Shown here: positions 8,569 through 17,797 of the stretch, in pieces
Numbering within the stretch: the first letter of the stretch is position 1
Layout: each line of letters starts with the position of its first letter
Assembly: GCA_965243265.1 (NCBI GenBank)
Contig: CBDEUL010000011.1
Location: 71,591-135,590, forward strand
Direction of reading: 5' to 3'
Origin: Flavicella sp965243265
Lineage (GTDB): Bacteria > Bacteroidota > Bacteroidia > Flavobacteriales > Flavobacteriaceae
Length of the DNA stretch: 64,000 nt
Notes under the pieces: model-generated
The model's database searches: none
The model's input: the letters and a program-made list of their open reading frames with translations, nothing else
Told to the model about the DNA's origin: nothing
Translations under genes and position numbers: made by a program

Positions 8569-9789
8569 ATGAATTTTCGAATCTTAAAATCGCTTGGTCC
8601 AGGCTTGTTATTTGCTGGGGCTGCAATTGGTGTATCTCACCTAGTACAATCTACAAAAGCTGGTGCTCAATTTGGCTTTGGGCTTTTATGGGCTTTACTT
8701 ATTGTACACCTTTTTAAATATCCTTTTTTTCAATTTGGAACTCGGTATTCCAATGCCACTGGAGAAACTCTCTTAGACGGTTATGCCAAATTAGGAAAAG
8801 GTGTTTTAATAGCCTATTTTATTTTAAATTTTGCTACGATGTTTACCATACAAGCCGCTGTTACAATAGTTACCGCTGGTTTGGCTTCAACTATTTTTGG
8901 TCTATCTGAAAACCTTGTATTATGGAGTAGTATTATAATTTGTATTGCCTTCTTAATTCTTACCATTGGTAAATACCAAATATTAGATCGTATTATGAAA
9001 TACATTATCATAGTACTAACTACCACTACCATAGTTGCTGTTATAGTTGCTTTTTCTCAAAATACAACTCCAGTTACCTTAATTCAAGTACTTCCTAAAA
9101 ATAGTATTGAAATTAGTTTTTTAATCGCTTTCCTAGGTTGGATGCCCGCCCCTTTAGATGTGTCTATATGGCAATCTCTATGGACTGTTGAAAAACAAAA
9201 AACCTCCACTACTACTACCAGTCAAAAACAAGCGCTTTTTGATTTTAATGTAGGCTATTTAAGTACGCTCTTTATTGGTCTTTGCTTTATTAGTCTAGGA
9301 GCCTTTGTTATGTATAATTCTGGGGAAAATTTTGACAATGGAGCCATTAATTTTTCAAAACAACTCATTGCAATGTATACTGAAAGTTTAGGTACTACAA
9401 CCTATATCATTATTGCATTTGCTGCTTTTACAACAATGTTTAGCACAACTATTACCACTTTAGATGCTTCTCCTAGAACTATGACCAAGACAATAGAGTT
9501 GTATACTTCTAAAAAACACAAAAATGGATATTGGCTTTGGATTTTAACACTTGCTATAGGAACACTCATTATTTTAGGTTATTTCAGCTCAACCATGAGT
9601 ACTTTAATTAAAATAGCTACTGTATTATCGTTTTTAAGCGCTCCTTTTTTTGCTTTGTTAAACTACCTCCTAATCACAGGAAAACACACTCCTAAAGAAG
9701 CACAACCTGGAAAGTTATTAAGATTGATAAGCTTGGGAGGAATACTTTTTTTAGTAAGTTTTAGTCTTTGGTTTTTAACAACCTTATAA
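8569..9789 (+). CDS. Nramp-family-like transporter with altered metal motifs
   Basis: A 406-residue polytopic protein with about 11 hydrophobic helices. The N-terminus GPGLLFAGAAIGVSH followed by GAQFGFGLLW matches the first helix of Nramp (MntH-type) metal transporters, where DPGN normally sits; here that position reads GVSH, without the metal-binding Asp and Asn. The helix-6 motif reads GWMPAPLDVS, so the Met-Pro is kept but the usual MPH is not. Fold assignment to Nramp is good, but transport of Mn or Fe by the standard mechanism is doubtful and the substrate is unknown. It follows the sigma gene by 6 bp and ends at a shared terminator. Confidence 0.78.
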   Translation: MNFRILKSLGPGLLFAGAAIGVSHLVQSTKAGAQFGFGLLWALLIVHLFKYPFFQFGTRYSNATGETLLDGYAKLGKGVLIAYFILNFATMFTIQAAVTIVTAGLASTIFGLSENLVLWSSIIICIAFLILTIGKYQILDRIMKYIIIVLTTTTIVAVIVAFSQNTTPVTLIQVLPKNSIEISFLIAFLGWMPAPLDVSIWQSLWTVEKQKTSTTTTSQKQALFDFNVGYLSTLFIGLCFISLGAFVMYNSGENFDNGAINFSKQLIAMYTESLGTTTYIIIAFAAFTTMFSTTITTLDASPRTMTKTIELYTSKKHKNGYWLWILTLAIGTLIILGYFSSTMSTLIKIATVLSFLSAPFFALLNYLLITGKHTPKEAQPGKLLRLISLGGILFLVSFSLWFLTTL

Positions 9790-9791
9790 AC

Positions 9792-9826
9792 AAAAAAAAG
9801 AGCAATACTTTCGTATCACTCTTTTT
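9792..9826. terminator. Bidirectional terminator between the Nramp-like gene and rny
   Basis: AAAAAGAG..ATAC pairs with GTAT..CTCTTTTT around TTTC, with a two-base internal mismatch. It is A-rich on the left and T-rich on the right, so it can end both converging transcripts. Confidence 0.65.
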
Positions 9827-9845
9827 CTGTTAAGTTATTTCTTCT

Positions 9846-11405
9846 TTATTTAGCTACATTCACAGCTCTTGTTTCTCTAATTACAGTCACTTTCACTTGA
9901 CCTGGGTATGTCATATCATTTTGTATCTTTTGAGAAATGTTAAATGACAATTCTGAAGCTTTTTCATCGTTTACCTTAGAGCTTTCAACCAATACACGTA
10001 ATTCTCTACCTGCTTGGATTGCATATGCTTTTTGAACTCCATTAAACCCAAAAGCTAAATCTTCTAAATCTTTCAATCTTTGAATATAAGAATCTAATAC
10101 CTGACGTCTAGCTCCTGGTCTAGCCCCTGAAATGGCATCACAAACCTGTACAATTGGCGCGTACAATGTTTTCATTTCTATTTCATCATGGTGAGCTCCA
10201 ATAGCATTACATACATCTGATTTTTCACCATACTTCTCTGCCCATTGCATTCCTAATAAAGCATGTGGTAATTCGCTTTCCGTATCTGGCACTTTTCCTA
10301 TATCGTGTAACAAACCTGCTCTTTTAGCCACTTTAGGATTCAGTCCTAATTCTGCTGCCATCAATCCACAAAGATTTGCCACTTCTCTAGAGTGTTGTAA
10401 TAAGTTTTGTCCATAAGAAGATCGGAACTTCATTCTACCTACTACTTTAATCAATTCTGGGTGCAATCCATGAATTCCTAAATCAATAACTGTACGTTTC
10501 CCTACTTCTACAATTTCTTGTTGAATTTGCTTTTCTGTTTTCTTTACAACCTCCTCTATACGTGCTGGATGAATACGTCCATCAGTTACTAAATTATGGA
10601 GAGACAATCTTGCAACCTCTCTTCTAACAGGATCAAAACAAGACAATATAATAGCTTCAGGAGTATCGTCTACAATAATTTCAACACCTGTAGCCGCCTC
10701 AATTGCTCTAATATTTCTACCCTCTCTACCAATAATCCTACCTTTTACATCATCTGAATCTAAATTAAATACAGATACGCAGTTCTCTATAGATTGTTCT
10801 ACACCTACACGCTGAATTGTATTTAAAATAATTTTTCTAGCATCTTGCTCTGCAGTTAATTTAGCCTCTTCTAAAATGTCTTGTACATATGACATTGCAT
10901 CAGATTTTGCTTCATCTTTTAAAGATGCTACCAATTCTTTTTTAGCATCTTCTGCCGAAATTCCTGAAAGAACTTCTAACTGCTCTACTTGTCTTTTATG
11001 TATTTTCTCAACCTCTGCTTGTTTCTTTTCTAAAAACTCTATTCTATGGTTATAATCAGACTCTTTAGCTAATACTTGTTTATTTAATTTTTTGTTTTTG
11101 TCTAATTCAGATGAAAGTTGAGATTCTTTATCTCTCATTCTTTTTTCTACATCAGAAATCTTTTTCTCTCTTGCTAAAATAACTTTTTCATGTTCCGATT
11201 TTAGCTCTATAAAGCGTTCTTTAGCCTGTAAAATTTTATCCTTCTTAATTGATTCTGCTTCTTTATTCGCTTCTTTAATTCTTCCTGAAGCTGTTTTATG
11301 AGCCTTTTTTATTATATCCGACGCCTTATTTTTTTCCAAAATTTTAGCAATCACATATCCGATTGCTATTCCTCCTACTACTCCAATAATGGTGATTGTA
11401 TCCAT
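9846..11405 (-). CDS. rny: Ribonuclease Y
   Basis: RNase Y is a membrane-anchored endoribonuclease that starts mRNA decay. The 519-residue protein has the family's order: one N-terminal membrane helix (residues 4-22), a long Lys/Glu-rich coiled coil to about 200, a KH domain with GRIIGREGRNIRAIEAATGVE near residues 215-235, and an HD domain with HSREVANL and LLHDIGK near residues 335-370. It is read leftward, downstream of the 6S RNA and zapA. Confidence 0.96.
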   Translation of the reverse strand: MDTITIIGVVGGIAIGYVIAKILEKNKASDIIKKAHKTASGRIKEANKEAESIKKDKILQAKERFIELKSEHEKVILAREKKISDVEKRMRDKESQLSSELDKNKKLNKQVLAKESDYNHRIEFLEKKQAEVEKIHKRQVEQLEVLSGISAEDAKKELVASLKDEAKSDAMSYVQDILEEAKLTAEQDARKIILNTIQRVGVEQSIENCVSVFNLDSDDVKGRIIGREGRNIRAIEAATGVEIIVDDTPEAIILSCFDPVRREVARLSLHNLVTDGRIHPARIEEVVKKTEKQIQQEIVEVGKRTVIDLGIHGLHPELIKVVGRMKFRSSYGQNLLQHSREVANLCGLMAAELGLNPKVAKRAGLLHDIGKVPDTESELPHALLGMQWAEKYGEKSDVCNAIGAHHDEIEMKTLYAPIVQVCDAISGARPGARRQVLDSYIQRLKDLEDLAFGFNGVQKAYAIQAGRELRVLVESSKVNDEKASELSFNISQKIQNDMTYPGQVKVTVIRETRAVNVAK

Positions 11406-11430
11406 GTTTTATTTCCTAAATTATATATAT

Positions 11431-11595
11431 AAAAAACCTACATTAGTTGGTTTATATAAACTCCCAAATAACAAGTTTAGGACTAACTAGTTGCTCAAGT
11501 ATCCGATCTAGCCGGCACGCTTTTACAAACTAAGACTCATCCTTTTTAATGGAATTGCGTTGAGTTTATCAAACTTTAACCAATGTAGGCAGTGT
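11431..11595 (-). ncRNA. ssrS: 6S RNA (flavobacterial 6S type)
   Basis: The 200-bp gap between zapA and rny has no open frame but holds a long closed rod. Its 5' arm GCCTACATTGGTT (from 11590 downward) pairs with the 3' arm ending AATGTAGGTTTTTT (to 11431). Inside, GTTTGATAAACTC pairs with GAGTTTATATAAAC. A large, mostly unpaired middle remains, as expected for the open-promoter mimic of 6S RNA, which binds and restrains housekeeping RNA polymerase. The place next to zapA matches the classic ssrS-zapA linkage in other bacteria and the flavobacterial 6S family known from comparative genomics. The 5' end is approximate. The U-run at 11431-11436 would serve as terminator. Confidence 0.8.
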
Positions 11596-11608
11596 TTTCT
11601 AATAAAAA

Positions 11609-11902
11609 CTATTTCAAATATTCATCTATTGTTTTATGAATATCTTCTAATTTATTTTCAGCTTTTTGTAATTCTTCATTTTCTAAAATAGATTCTATCT
11701 CTAATTTGGAAGCAAATTGCAAGGCACTCATTGCCAACACATCTTGCTTATCACTTACAGCATAATTCTGTTCAAATTTAGCAATCAAATCATTTATTTT
11801 CTCAGCTGCTTTCCTCGTACCTTCTTCTTCTAATGTATTATTTACATATAAAGGGTACGTTCTTCCACCAATTATGACTTTGATTTTGAACTTTTCATCC
11901 AT
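11609..11902 (-). CDS. zapA: Cell division protein ZapA
   Basis: A 97-residue protein that bundles FtsZ filaments at the division site. The N-terminal part (KIKVIIGGRTYPLYVNNTLEEEGTRKAAEKINDLI) is the ZapA globular head and the rest is a coiled coil (about residues 60-97). Length and pattern fit the family. It is preceded by a small coiled-coil gene 18 bp away and followed by the 6S RNA. Confidence 0.9.
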   Translation of the reverse strand: MDEKFKIKVIIGGRTYPLYVNNTLEEEGTRKAAEKINDLIAKFEQNYAVSDKQDVLAMSALQFASKLEIESILENEELQKAENKLEDIHKTIDEYLK

Positions 11903-11920
11903 CTTATAATCTAAAGAACT

Positions 11921-12211
11921 TTATTGATTCAATTTAACTAAACATTTGTCTATTTCTCGAATCAAAGCATTTATCTTTAATTTTGTTTCTCTACTGTCTT
12001 CTCTACTGCCATCTATAGTTTTTGCTATTTTCAACAACCTATATCTTTCTTTTTCTGCCTCTAATTCCTCTTTACTCCTAAGGTGTATTTTCTGTAAGGA
12101 ATCTATATTTGCAAGTAAAATTTCATTTTCCTCTTTTAAAAACTCATACCTCTCAAAAAGATCTTTCAACTTATCTTCCAGTGAGTCAACGGTTTTTAAA
12201 ATTCTACTCAT
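11921..12211 (-). CDS. Small coiled-coil protein upstream of zapA (possible division partner)
   Basis: A 96-residue, almost entirely helical protein with heptad-like repeats (LEDKLKDLFERYEFLKEENEILLANIDSLQ broken only by short polar turns). No catalytic motif is visible. It sits 18 bp upstream of zapA in the same direction, an arrangement common in Bacteroidota, so a ZapB-like or ZapA-partner role is plausible but inferred only from context and shape. Confidence 0.8.
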   Translation of the reverse strand: MSRILKTVDSLEDKLKDLFERYEFLKEENEILLANIDSLQKIHLRSKEELEAEKERYRLLKIAKTIDGSREDSRETKLKINALIREIDKCLVKLNQ

Positions 12212-12380
12212 TAGATTGCTCGTTTAAAAACTATATCTACAAAGTTAACATTCCAAAGTTAAAACACAACATTTTCTCTATATTTTGACATGTTTTTTTT
12301 AGAATTCTGTAATACAATACACTAGGTCTTAAATTTTTCTAATCCTATATTATTAGTATTTTAGCCAAAAAAACACCCTT

Positions 12381-14078
12381 TTGAAAAATTTTTTACTTCA
12401 AGTATTCTGTTTCCTTATTTTTATCCCGAAAATACACTCTCAAAACTCGTATCCTCAAAGTTACTTTAGGAACCCTTTGGATATCCCTATGATACTCGCT
12501 GGAACTTTTGGCGAGTTAAGAACTGCTCATTTTCATTCTGGGATTGATATTAAAACTCAAAATACTGAAGGTCTTAAAATTCATACTGCTGCAGAAGGCT
12601 ACGTATCTAGAATAAAAGTGTCTTTATGGGGATATGGAAAAACCCTTTACATTACACACCCTAACGGATACACTACCGTTTATGCACATTTAAAAAAATT
12701 TAACCCTACCATTGAAGCTTTTGTCAAAAAACAACAATACAAAAAAGAAAGCTTTGAAATTCAACTTTTCCCAAACAAGGATGCTTTAAAAGTTACTAAA
12801 GATGAAGTTATTGCTTTTTCAGGAAATACAGGTAGTTCTAGTGCTCCTCACCTACATTTTGAAATTAGAAATACTAAAACAGAAAAAATAATCAACCCCA
12901 TGCATTTTGGCTTGATTCCAAACGATACTAAAAAACCAAAAATATTAAATCTAAGAGCATACCCTGTTGGTGATAGTTCTGTAGTTAATAAAAGTAACAT
13001 TCCCATTCCTATAGATTTCACGGAAACAAAAAGTGGTATCTACCAAGCCAATGAAATAGAAGCTTATGGAAAAATTGGACTGGCTATAAATACCTACGAT
13101 CGTCAAGATGGAGCTCTTAACAAAAACGGTGTTTATAAAATTGAAATGTTTGTCAATGGTAAAAGTATTTACCAGCATAAATTAGAGACATTTTCATTTA
13201 GTGAATCCAAACTTATCAACCTACTTATAGACTACCCTTTCTATTATACTCATAAAAGAAAATATCAAAAAACACACATCCACCCAGAGAGTAATTTAAG
13301 TATTTATCAAAACACACAAGAAAAAGGATATATAAGCGTTCTTGATAAAATGAACTATCAAGTAACCATACAAATAAGCGATTTTGTGGGAAATATATCT
13401 ACCCTAAATATCCCCATTAAAGGAAACCAGACAGTTCCAACTATCACAAAGAAACCTGAAGCTACCCCGTACTTTATAAACAGAAAAAAAGACACTCTGA
13501 TAAAGCTTAAAACAGTTACAGTAAACTTCCCTAAACAAACTTTTTACGACAATGTATATCTTGACCTTTTTATGAAAGATAGCGTCTTAAATGTACACAA
13601 ACCTAATATTCCTTTAAACAAAAGTTACTCCATTACTTTCGACGTTAAAAAGTACACTGAAGCCCAAAAACAACAGATGTATATTGCTAGCATTACGAAC
13701 AACAAATACTATACTTATGTAAGTACAGTTAAAAAAGACAGTTTATTTAAAACCTCAACAAAAACATTAGGTAAATTTACTTTAAACACTGATAAACAGT
13801 CACCTGTAATAAAAAACACAAACATATCAGAAGGTCAAAAAATCTCAAAATACAGGTATTTAACTACTGCTATTTCAGATAAACAAACAGGTATTAAATC
13901 ATTCCGAGGAGAAATCGACGGAGAATGGATTTTAATGGAATACAATACAAAAAAAGGTGTTTTAACTTATGATTTTAATGACAAAAAACTAAGTAAAGGT
14001 AAACACACATTTCAACTTACTGTAAAAGATAATGTAGAAAATACAAGTACATTTTCTAGAACTTTTTACATCAACTAA
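12381..14078 (+). CDS. Secreted M23 family metallopeptidase
   Basis: A 565-residue envelope protein with a signal peptide (residues 1-20, ending near HSQN). The M23/LytM zinc peptidase domain lies at about residues 30-180: FHSGIDIK supplies the H-x3-D ligands, and the downstream HLHFEIR gives the H-x-H motif. The remaining 380 residues are beta-rich with no motif I recognise. M23 enzymes usually cut cell-wall peptide bridges, and since the ligands are intact activity is likely. The start is a TTG at 12381, chosen because it begins the signal peptide; no ATG fits. It is followed 9 bp on by a TonB-dependent receptor gene, an order seen in many flavobacteria. Confidence 0.87.
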   Translation: MKNFLLQVFCFLIFIPKIHSQNSYPQSYFRNPLDIPMILAGTFGELRTAHFHSGIDIKTQNTEGLKIHTAAEGYVSRIKVSLWGYGKTLYITHPNGYTTVYAHLKKFNPTIEAFVKKQQYKKESFEIQLFPNKDALKVTKDEVIAFSGNTGSSSAPHLHFEIRNTKTEKIINPMHFGLIPNDTKKPKILNLRAYPVGDSSVVNKSNIPIPIDFTETKSGIYQANEIEAYGKIGLAINTYDRQDGALNKNGVYKIEMFVNGKSIYQHKLETFSFSESKLINLLIDYPFYYTHKRKYQKTHIHPESNLSIYQNTQEKGYISVLDKMNYQVTIQISDFVGNISTLNIPIKGNQTVPTITKKPEATPYFINRKKDTLIKLKTVTVNFPKQTFYDNVYLDLFMKDSVLNVHKPNIPLNKSYSITFDVKKYTEAQKQQMYIASITNNKYYTYVSTVKKDSLFKTSTKTLGKFTLNTDKQSPVIKNTNISEGQKISKYRYLTTAISDKQTGIKSFRGEIDGEWILMEYNTKKGVLTYDFNDKKLSKGKHTFQLTVKDNVENTSTFSRTFYIN

Positions 14079-14087
14079 CTACACATT

Positions 14088-16835
14088 TTGAACTTTAAAA
14101 AACTATATTTTATACTTCTTATTCTTACCTCTCAAGTTGGTTTTTCTCAAACAGCCACCATCAAAGGTATGATTAGAAATTCCGAAAAAGAACCTATTGA
14201 AGGCGTTAGCGTTTCTATTGATTCCTTAAACGGAACTACAACCAATACTAAAGGAGAATATGAACTTACCGTACCTGCTAAACAGAAAATCACCATTCTT
14301 TACAATCATACTGCCTATAAAAGCCTCTCTAAAAATGTAAAAATCCCAAAAAACAAAACATTTAGGTACTCACCTATACTAGAAGCTTCAATTGAAGAAA
14401 CACAAGAAACTATTGTCATAAATCGAACTTCTCAAAAACTTGATTTTTCACAAACAGCGACTATCAAAGGTAAAGTTAGAGATGCTGAAAAAGAACCTAT
14501 TAAAGGAGTAAGCATTTCTATTGATTCCTTACACGGAACTACAACCAATACAAAGGGAGAATATGAACTTACCGTACCTGCAAAGCAACAAATCACTGTT
14601 GTTTACAGCCATATTACTTACAATACACTCTATAAAAATGTAACCATATCAAAAAACAGAACAATTAAATACTCCCCTACTTTAGAGGTTTTAACCGAAG
14701 AGATAGACGAAGTTCTTATCAAAAACAACAAAAAAGAGGTTCAAGGAATTACAAGCATCAGTTTAAAAAAAGTAAAAACAATTCCTAGTGCAACTCCAAG
14801 TGTAGAAAACCTATTAATGACACTTCCTGGTGTTAACAACAACAATGAGCTAAGTACTCAATACAATGTTAGAGGAGGAAACTTTGATGAAAACCTAGTT
14901 TATGTAAATGGTATTGAAGTATACAGACCTTTTTTAGTTAGATCTGGACAACAAGAGGGGTTGAGCTTTATAAACCCAGACATGACTAGAAATATTGATT
15001 TCTCTGCTGGAGGATTTCAAGCCAAATACGGAGATAAACTTTCTTCTGTACTAGACATTACTTATAAAAAACCTGTAGAAAAATCAACAAAAATCAATGC
15101 TAGTCTTTTAGGAGCTAGTGCTACTTTTGAAGGGCAATTTTTAAAAAATAAGCTTTCTACAATTACAGGTATACGTTATAGAGACAACAGCTTACTTGTA
15201 GACTCTAGAGACACAGAAACCAACTACAGACCTATATTTGCTGATTTGCAAACGTACCTTTCTTACAAAGTAAGCGATAAATTATCTGTTAACTTTTTAG
15301 GTAACATCTCTTTAAACCATTACAATTACACCCCTATTACAAGAACAACACGTTTTGGTACCATTACCAACCCTATAGAATTAACTGTATTTTATACAGG
15401 TAAAGAAAATGATAGATTCAGCACCCTTTTTGGTGCTTTTAGTGCAGACTACAAACCTTCTGAAGACCTAAAACTAACCCTAACAACCTCTGCTTATAAC
15501 ACTCAAGAAGAAGAGTTTTATGATATCATTGGTGCATATTCACTTACCGAAACAATTGCTAATGAAGGAGACGCTAACTTTAGTGAAGGTATTGGAGGAC
15601 AAATAAGCCATGCCAGAAATGAGCTAGATGCCTTAATTCAAAATATTCAATTAAAAATTACTACTACTGAAGACGATGTTCGTTATGAACTTGGATTCAA
15701 ACTACAAAACGAAAATATAAAAGAGAGAATCAACGAATGGCAAGTTATTGACTCTGCAGGATTCTCTGTACGCCCTCCTATAGACCCTATTAGAAACAAC
15801 GAACCTTATACACCATACACAGGTCCTATTACACCCTACCAATCTATTAATGCCACCAATGATGTTGACATTACAAGGTTTTCAGGATTTCTTCAATGGA
15901 GCAAAAGAACCGAATGGAAAAATCATGACATTTGGTACAACTTAGGAATACGAACTCATACTTGGACTGTTAGTAATGGTAGTTCCGTATCAGAACCACA
16001 AAGCACATTTAGTCCCAGAGGTCAATTCACCATAAAACCAGATTGGGATAAGGACATGCTTTTTAGAGTTTCAGGAGGATATTACAGTCAACCCCCTTCT
16101 TACAGAGAATTGAAAAATTACGAAGGAGAAATAAATACAAATGTAAAAGCACAAAAATCTATCCATTTTGTAGTAGGAAACGACTATAGCTTTATCATGT
16201 GGGGACGCCCTTTTAAACTTACCTCTGAAGCTTATGTAAAAAAACTATCTGATGTCAATGCCTATACAGTAGACAATGTACGTATTCGTTATAGAGCTGA
16301 TAATGTTACCGAAGCTTATGCTGCCGGATTTGATATTAGACTAAATGGTGAATTTGTTCCTGGCAACGAAAGCTGGATTAGTTTGGGAGTTTTACAAACA
16401 GAAGAAAATATAGACAATCAAGGATACATTGCTCGTCCTACAGATCAAAGATTCAAATTAGGTATTCTATTTCAAGACTACATCCCTTCAATACCTGATT
16501 TTAAAGTATACCTTAATTTAGTCTACAACTCTGGACTACCTGGAGGAGCTCCTTCATACAGTGATCCTTACGACTACCAAAACAGGTTACCTGCCTACAA
16601 AAGAGCTGATGTTGGTTTTTCTTATGTAATTATTGGAGACAAAAAAACATTTGAATCTGGATGGAAAAGCAAATTTAAAGAGCTAAATGTAGGTTTAGAA
16701 GTATTCAATGTTTTTGATATCACAAACACCAACACCAATACTTGGGTTCAAGATGTATATTCAAAACAATCCTATGCTGTACCTAATTATATGACAGGAA
16801 GAATATTTAATGTAAAATTAGAGATGAAGTTTTAA
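14088..16835 (+). CDS. TonB-dependent outer-membrane receptor with duplicated N-terminal domain
   Basis: A 915-residue outer-membrane protein: signal peptide (residues 1-20, ending GFSQ), two tandem carboxypeptidase-regulatory-like beta domains (residues 20-104 and 121-205), a plug domain (about 220-330, with NVRGGNFDENLVYVNGIEVY), and a beta-barrel to the C-terminal Phe (VKLEMKF). Receptors of this type import bulky substrates using TonB energy; no SusD partner is nearby, so a glycan substrate is not indicated. The start is a TTG at 14088. It is probably co-transcribed with the M23 peptidase upstream. The exact duplication is described separately. Confidence 0.9.
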   Translation: MNFKKLYFILLILTSQVGFSQTATIKGMIRNSEKEPIEGVSVSIDSLNGTTTNTKGEYELTVPAKQKITILYNHTAYKSLSKNVKIPKNKTFRYSPILEASIEETQETIVINRTSQKLDFSQTATIKGKVRDAEKEPIKGVSISIDSLHGTTTNTKGEYELTVPAKQQITVVYSHITYNTLYKNVTISKNRTIKYSPTLEVLTEEIDEVLIKNNKKEVQGITSISLKKVKTIPSATPSVENLLMTLPGVNNNNELSTQYNVRGGNFDENLVYVNGIEVYRPFLVRSGQQEGLSFINPDMTRNIDFSAGGFQAKYGDKLSSVLDITYKKPVEKSTKINASLLGASATFEGQFLKNKLSTITGIRYRDNSLLVDSRDTETNYRPIFADLQTYLSYKVSDKLSVNFLGNISLNHYNYTPITRTTRFGTITNPIELTVFYTGKENDRFSTLFGAFSADYKPSEDLKLTLTTSAYNTQEEEFYDIIGAYSLTETIANEGDANFSEGIGGQISHARNELDALIQNIQLKITTTEDDVRYELGFKLQNENIKERINEWQVIDSAGFSVRPPIDPIRNNEPYTPYTGPITPYQSINATNDVDITRFSGFLQWSKRTEWKNHDIWYNLGIRTHTWTVSNGSSVSEPQSTFSPRGQFTIKPDWDKDMLFRVSGGYYSQPPSYRELKNYEGEINTNVKAQKSIHFVVGNDYSFIMWGRPFKLTSEAYVKKLSDVNAYTVDNVRIRYRADNVTEAYAAGFDIRLNGEFVPGNESWISLGVLQTEENIDNQGYIARPTDQRFKLGILFQDYIPSIPDFKVYLNLVYNSGLPGGAPSYSDPYDYQNRLPAYKRADVGFSYVIIGDKKTFESGWKSKFKELNVGLEVFNVFDITNTNTNTWVQDVYSKQSYAVPNYMTGRIFNVKLEMKF
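14145..14399 (+). repeat. Repeat unit 1, carboxypeptidase-regulatory-like domain
   Basis: Encodes residues 20-104 of the receptor, starting SQTATIKGMIRNSEKEPIEG and ending near IEE. It matches unit 2 at a spacing of exactly 303 bp, in both protein and DNA. Confidence 0.9.
14448..14702 (+). repeat. Repeat unit 2, carboxypeptidase-regulatory-like domain
   Basis: Encodes residues 121-205, starting SQTATIKGKVRDAEKEPIKG. The stretch SLxGTTTNTKGEYELTVPAK is the same in both units apart from one residue. The copied segment begins with the FSQ that ends the signal peptide in unit 1, showing a 303-bp in-frame tandem duplication. Confidence 0.9.
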
Positions 16836-16855
16836 AACCAAAACCTCATCTTTAA
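16822..16855. terminator. Candidate convergent terminator
   Basis: AGATGAAGTTTT pairs with AAAACCTCATCT (one mismatch) around six bases, overlapping the receptor stop and reaching the 3' end of the convergent acetyltransferase. A T-rich stretch follows. Confidence 0.5.
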
Positions 16856-17628
16856 TTCTTTAACACCTTCTTCAAAACTTTATCAAATCTACGATCCATA
16901 CAACTACTAATATCTGTTGTAACAAACTGTCCATTAAAAAACAAACTAAAAATAGTAGCAGGACTCGGACAAGACTGTGCCTCTTCTAAAGTTTTTAGTT
17001 TTATAACTTTTAATGATAATGCACGCTTTTTAGCTGTTTCTTGTAAAGACTCTCTGGCATGAAACTCTGCGAATGGACATCTATTAGAGTAATAAACTAC
17101 TATTCCTTCTTTTACTTCACATTCTCCACTTTTTACAGAATCGTTAAACTTAGGAATCACTCCTTTTGAATCTATTTTTTTAACCAACAAACTAAACCCA
17201 CTTGATGTTTTTTCAACCTCTTTAAAACCTTGTCTCAACAACCATTTTGTATCACTCATAAAATGAAACTTTTTTGTCCCCACAACAGTCACCAAACCAT
17301 TTTTTCCTTCCTTCTTAGCTTGTTCAGTAACTCTTTTTAAAAGCTCTTTTCCATATCCATTCTTTTTATACTTCCCTGATACCCAAAAACAATTTATATT
17401 TAAATAATTAGGTGCTTTTATGGGAACCCAAGCCTTTTCAGCAGGTCCGTATTCTATAAAAACCTTTGCTCTTTGGTTAATTCTAGTAAAAGCATATCCA
17501 TTATTAAATTCCGTTTGCAACCAATCCTTTTTTGCCTGATAACTGTCGGAACATTTTTTATCTGAAATTGCACAACAAATATGTTCTTCTTTTATATTTT
17601 CTGAATTTAAATCGATGAATTCTTCCAT
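16852..17628 (-). CDS. GNAT acetyltransferase with C-terminal YoaP domain
   Basis: A 258-residue protein with an N-terminal GNAT fold (about residues 1-150: FWVSGKYKKNGYGKELLKR is the acetyl-CoA loop) and a C-terminal YoaP-type domain that starts near residue 185 (GIVVYYSNRCPFAEFHA) and resembles a thioredoxin-like fold. The substrate is unknown. EHICCAI and KKCSD near residues 15-28 add several cysteines typical of this family. I start at the ATG at 17628 because MEEFIDL aligns with the family start; the open frame continues to a TTG at 17691, which overlaps a possible -7 box. It is converging with the receptor gene upstream. Confidence 0.8.
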   Translation of the reverse strand: MEEFIDLNSENIKEEHICCAISDKKCSDSYQAKKDWLQTEFNNGYAFTRINQRAKVFIEYGPAEKAWVPIKAPNYLNINCFWVSGKYKKNGYGKELLKRVTEQAKKEGKNGLVTVVGTKKFHFMSDTKWLLRQGFKEVEKTSSGFSLLVKKIDSKGVIPKFNDSVKSGECEVKEGIVVYYSNRCPFAEFHARESLQETAKKRALSLKVIKLKTLEEAQSCPSPATIFSLFFNGQFVTTDISSCMDRRFDKVLKKVLKN

Positions 17629-17740
17629 TTTACTCTCTTTAATTAGTACACTAACTCCACCTCCAAACACTTTCTTAAAGTTACGAAACAAATTGTTTAA
17701 CTCACTTCAAACACTCCTAAAAAACAAAAATACTAGAAAC

Positions 17741-17769
17741 AAAAAAAGCCAGAGAATTCTCTCTGACTT
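17741..17769 (-). terminator. Terminator downstream of bcp
   Basis: On the minus strand AAGTCAGAGA pairs with TCTCTGGCTT (one U-G pair) and is followed by a run of seven U. It sits just after the bcp stop. Confidence 0.75.
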
Positions 17770-17797
17770 CAATATAAATACTCTTTTTATAAAAACA

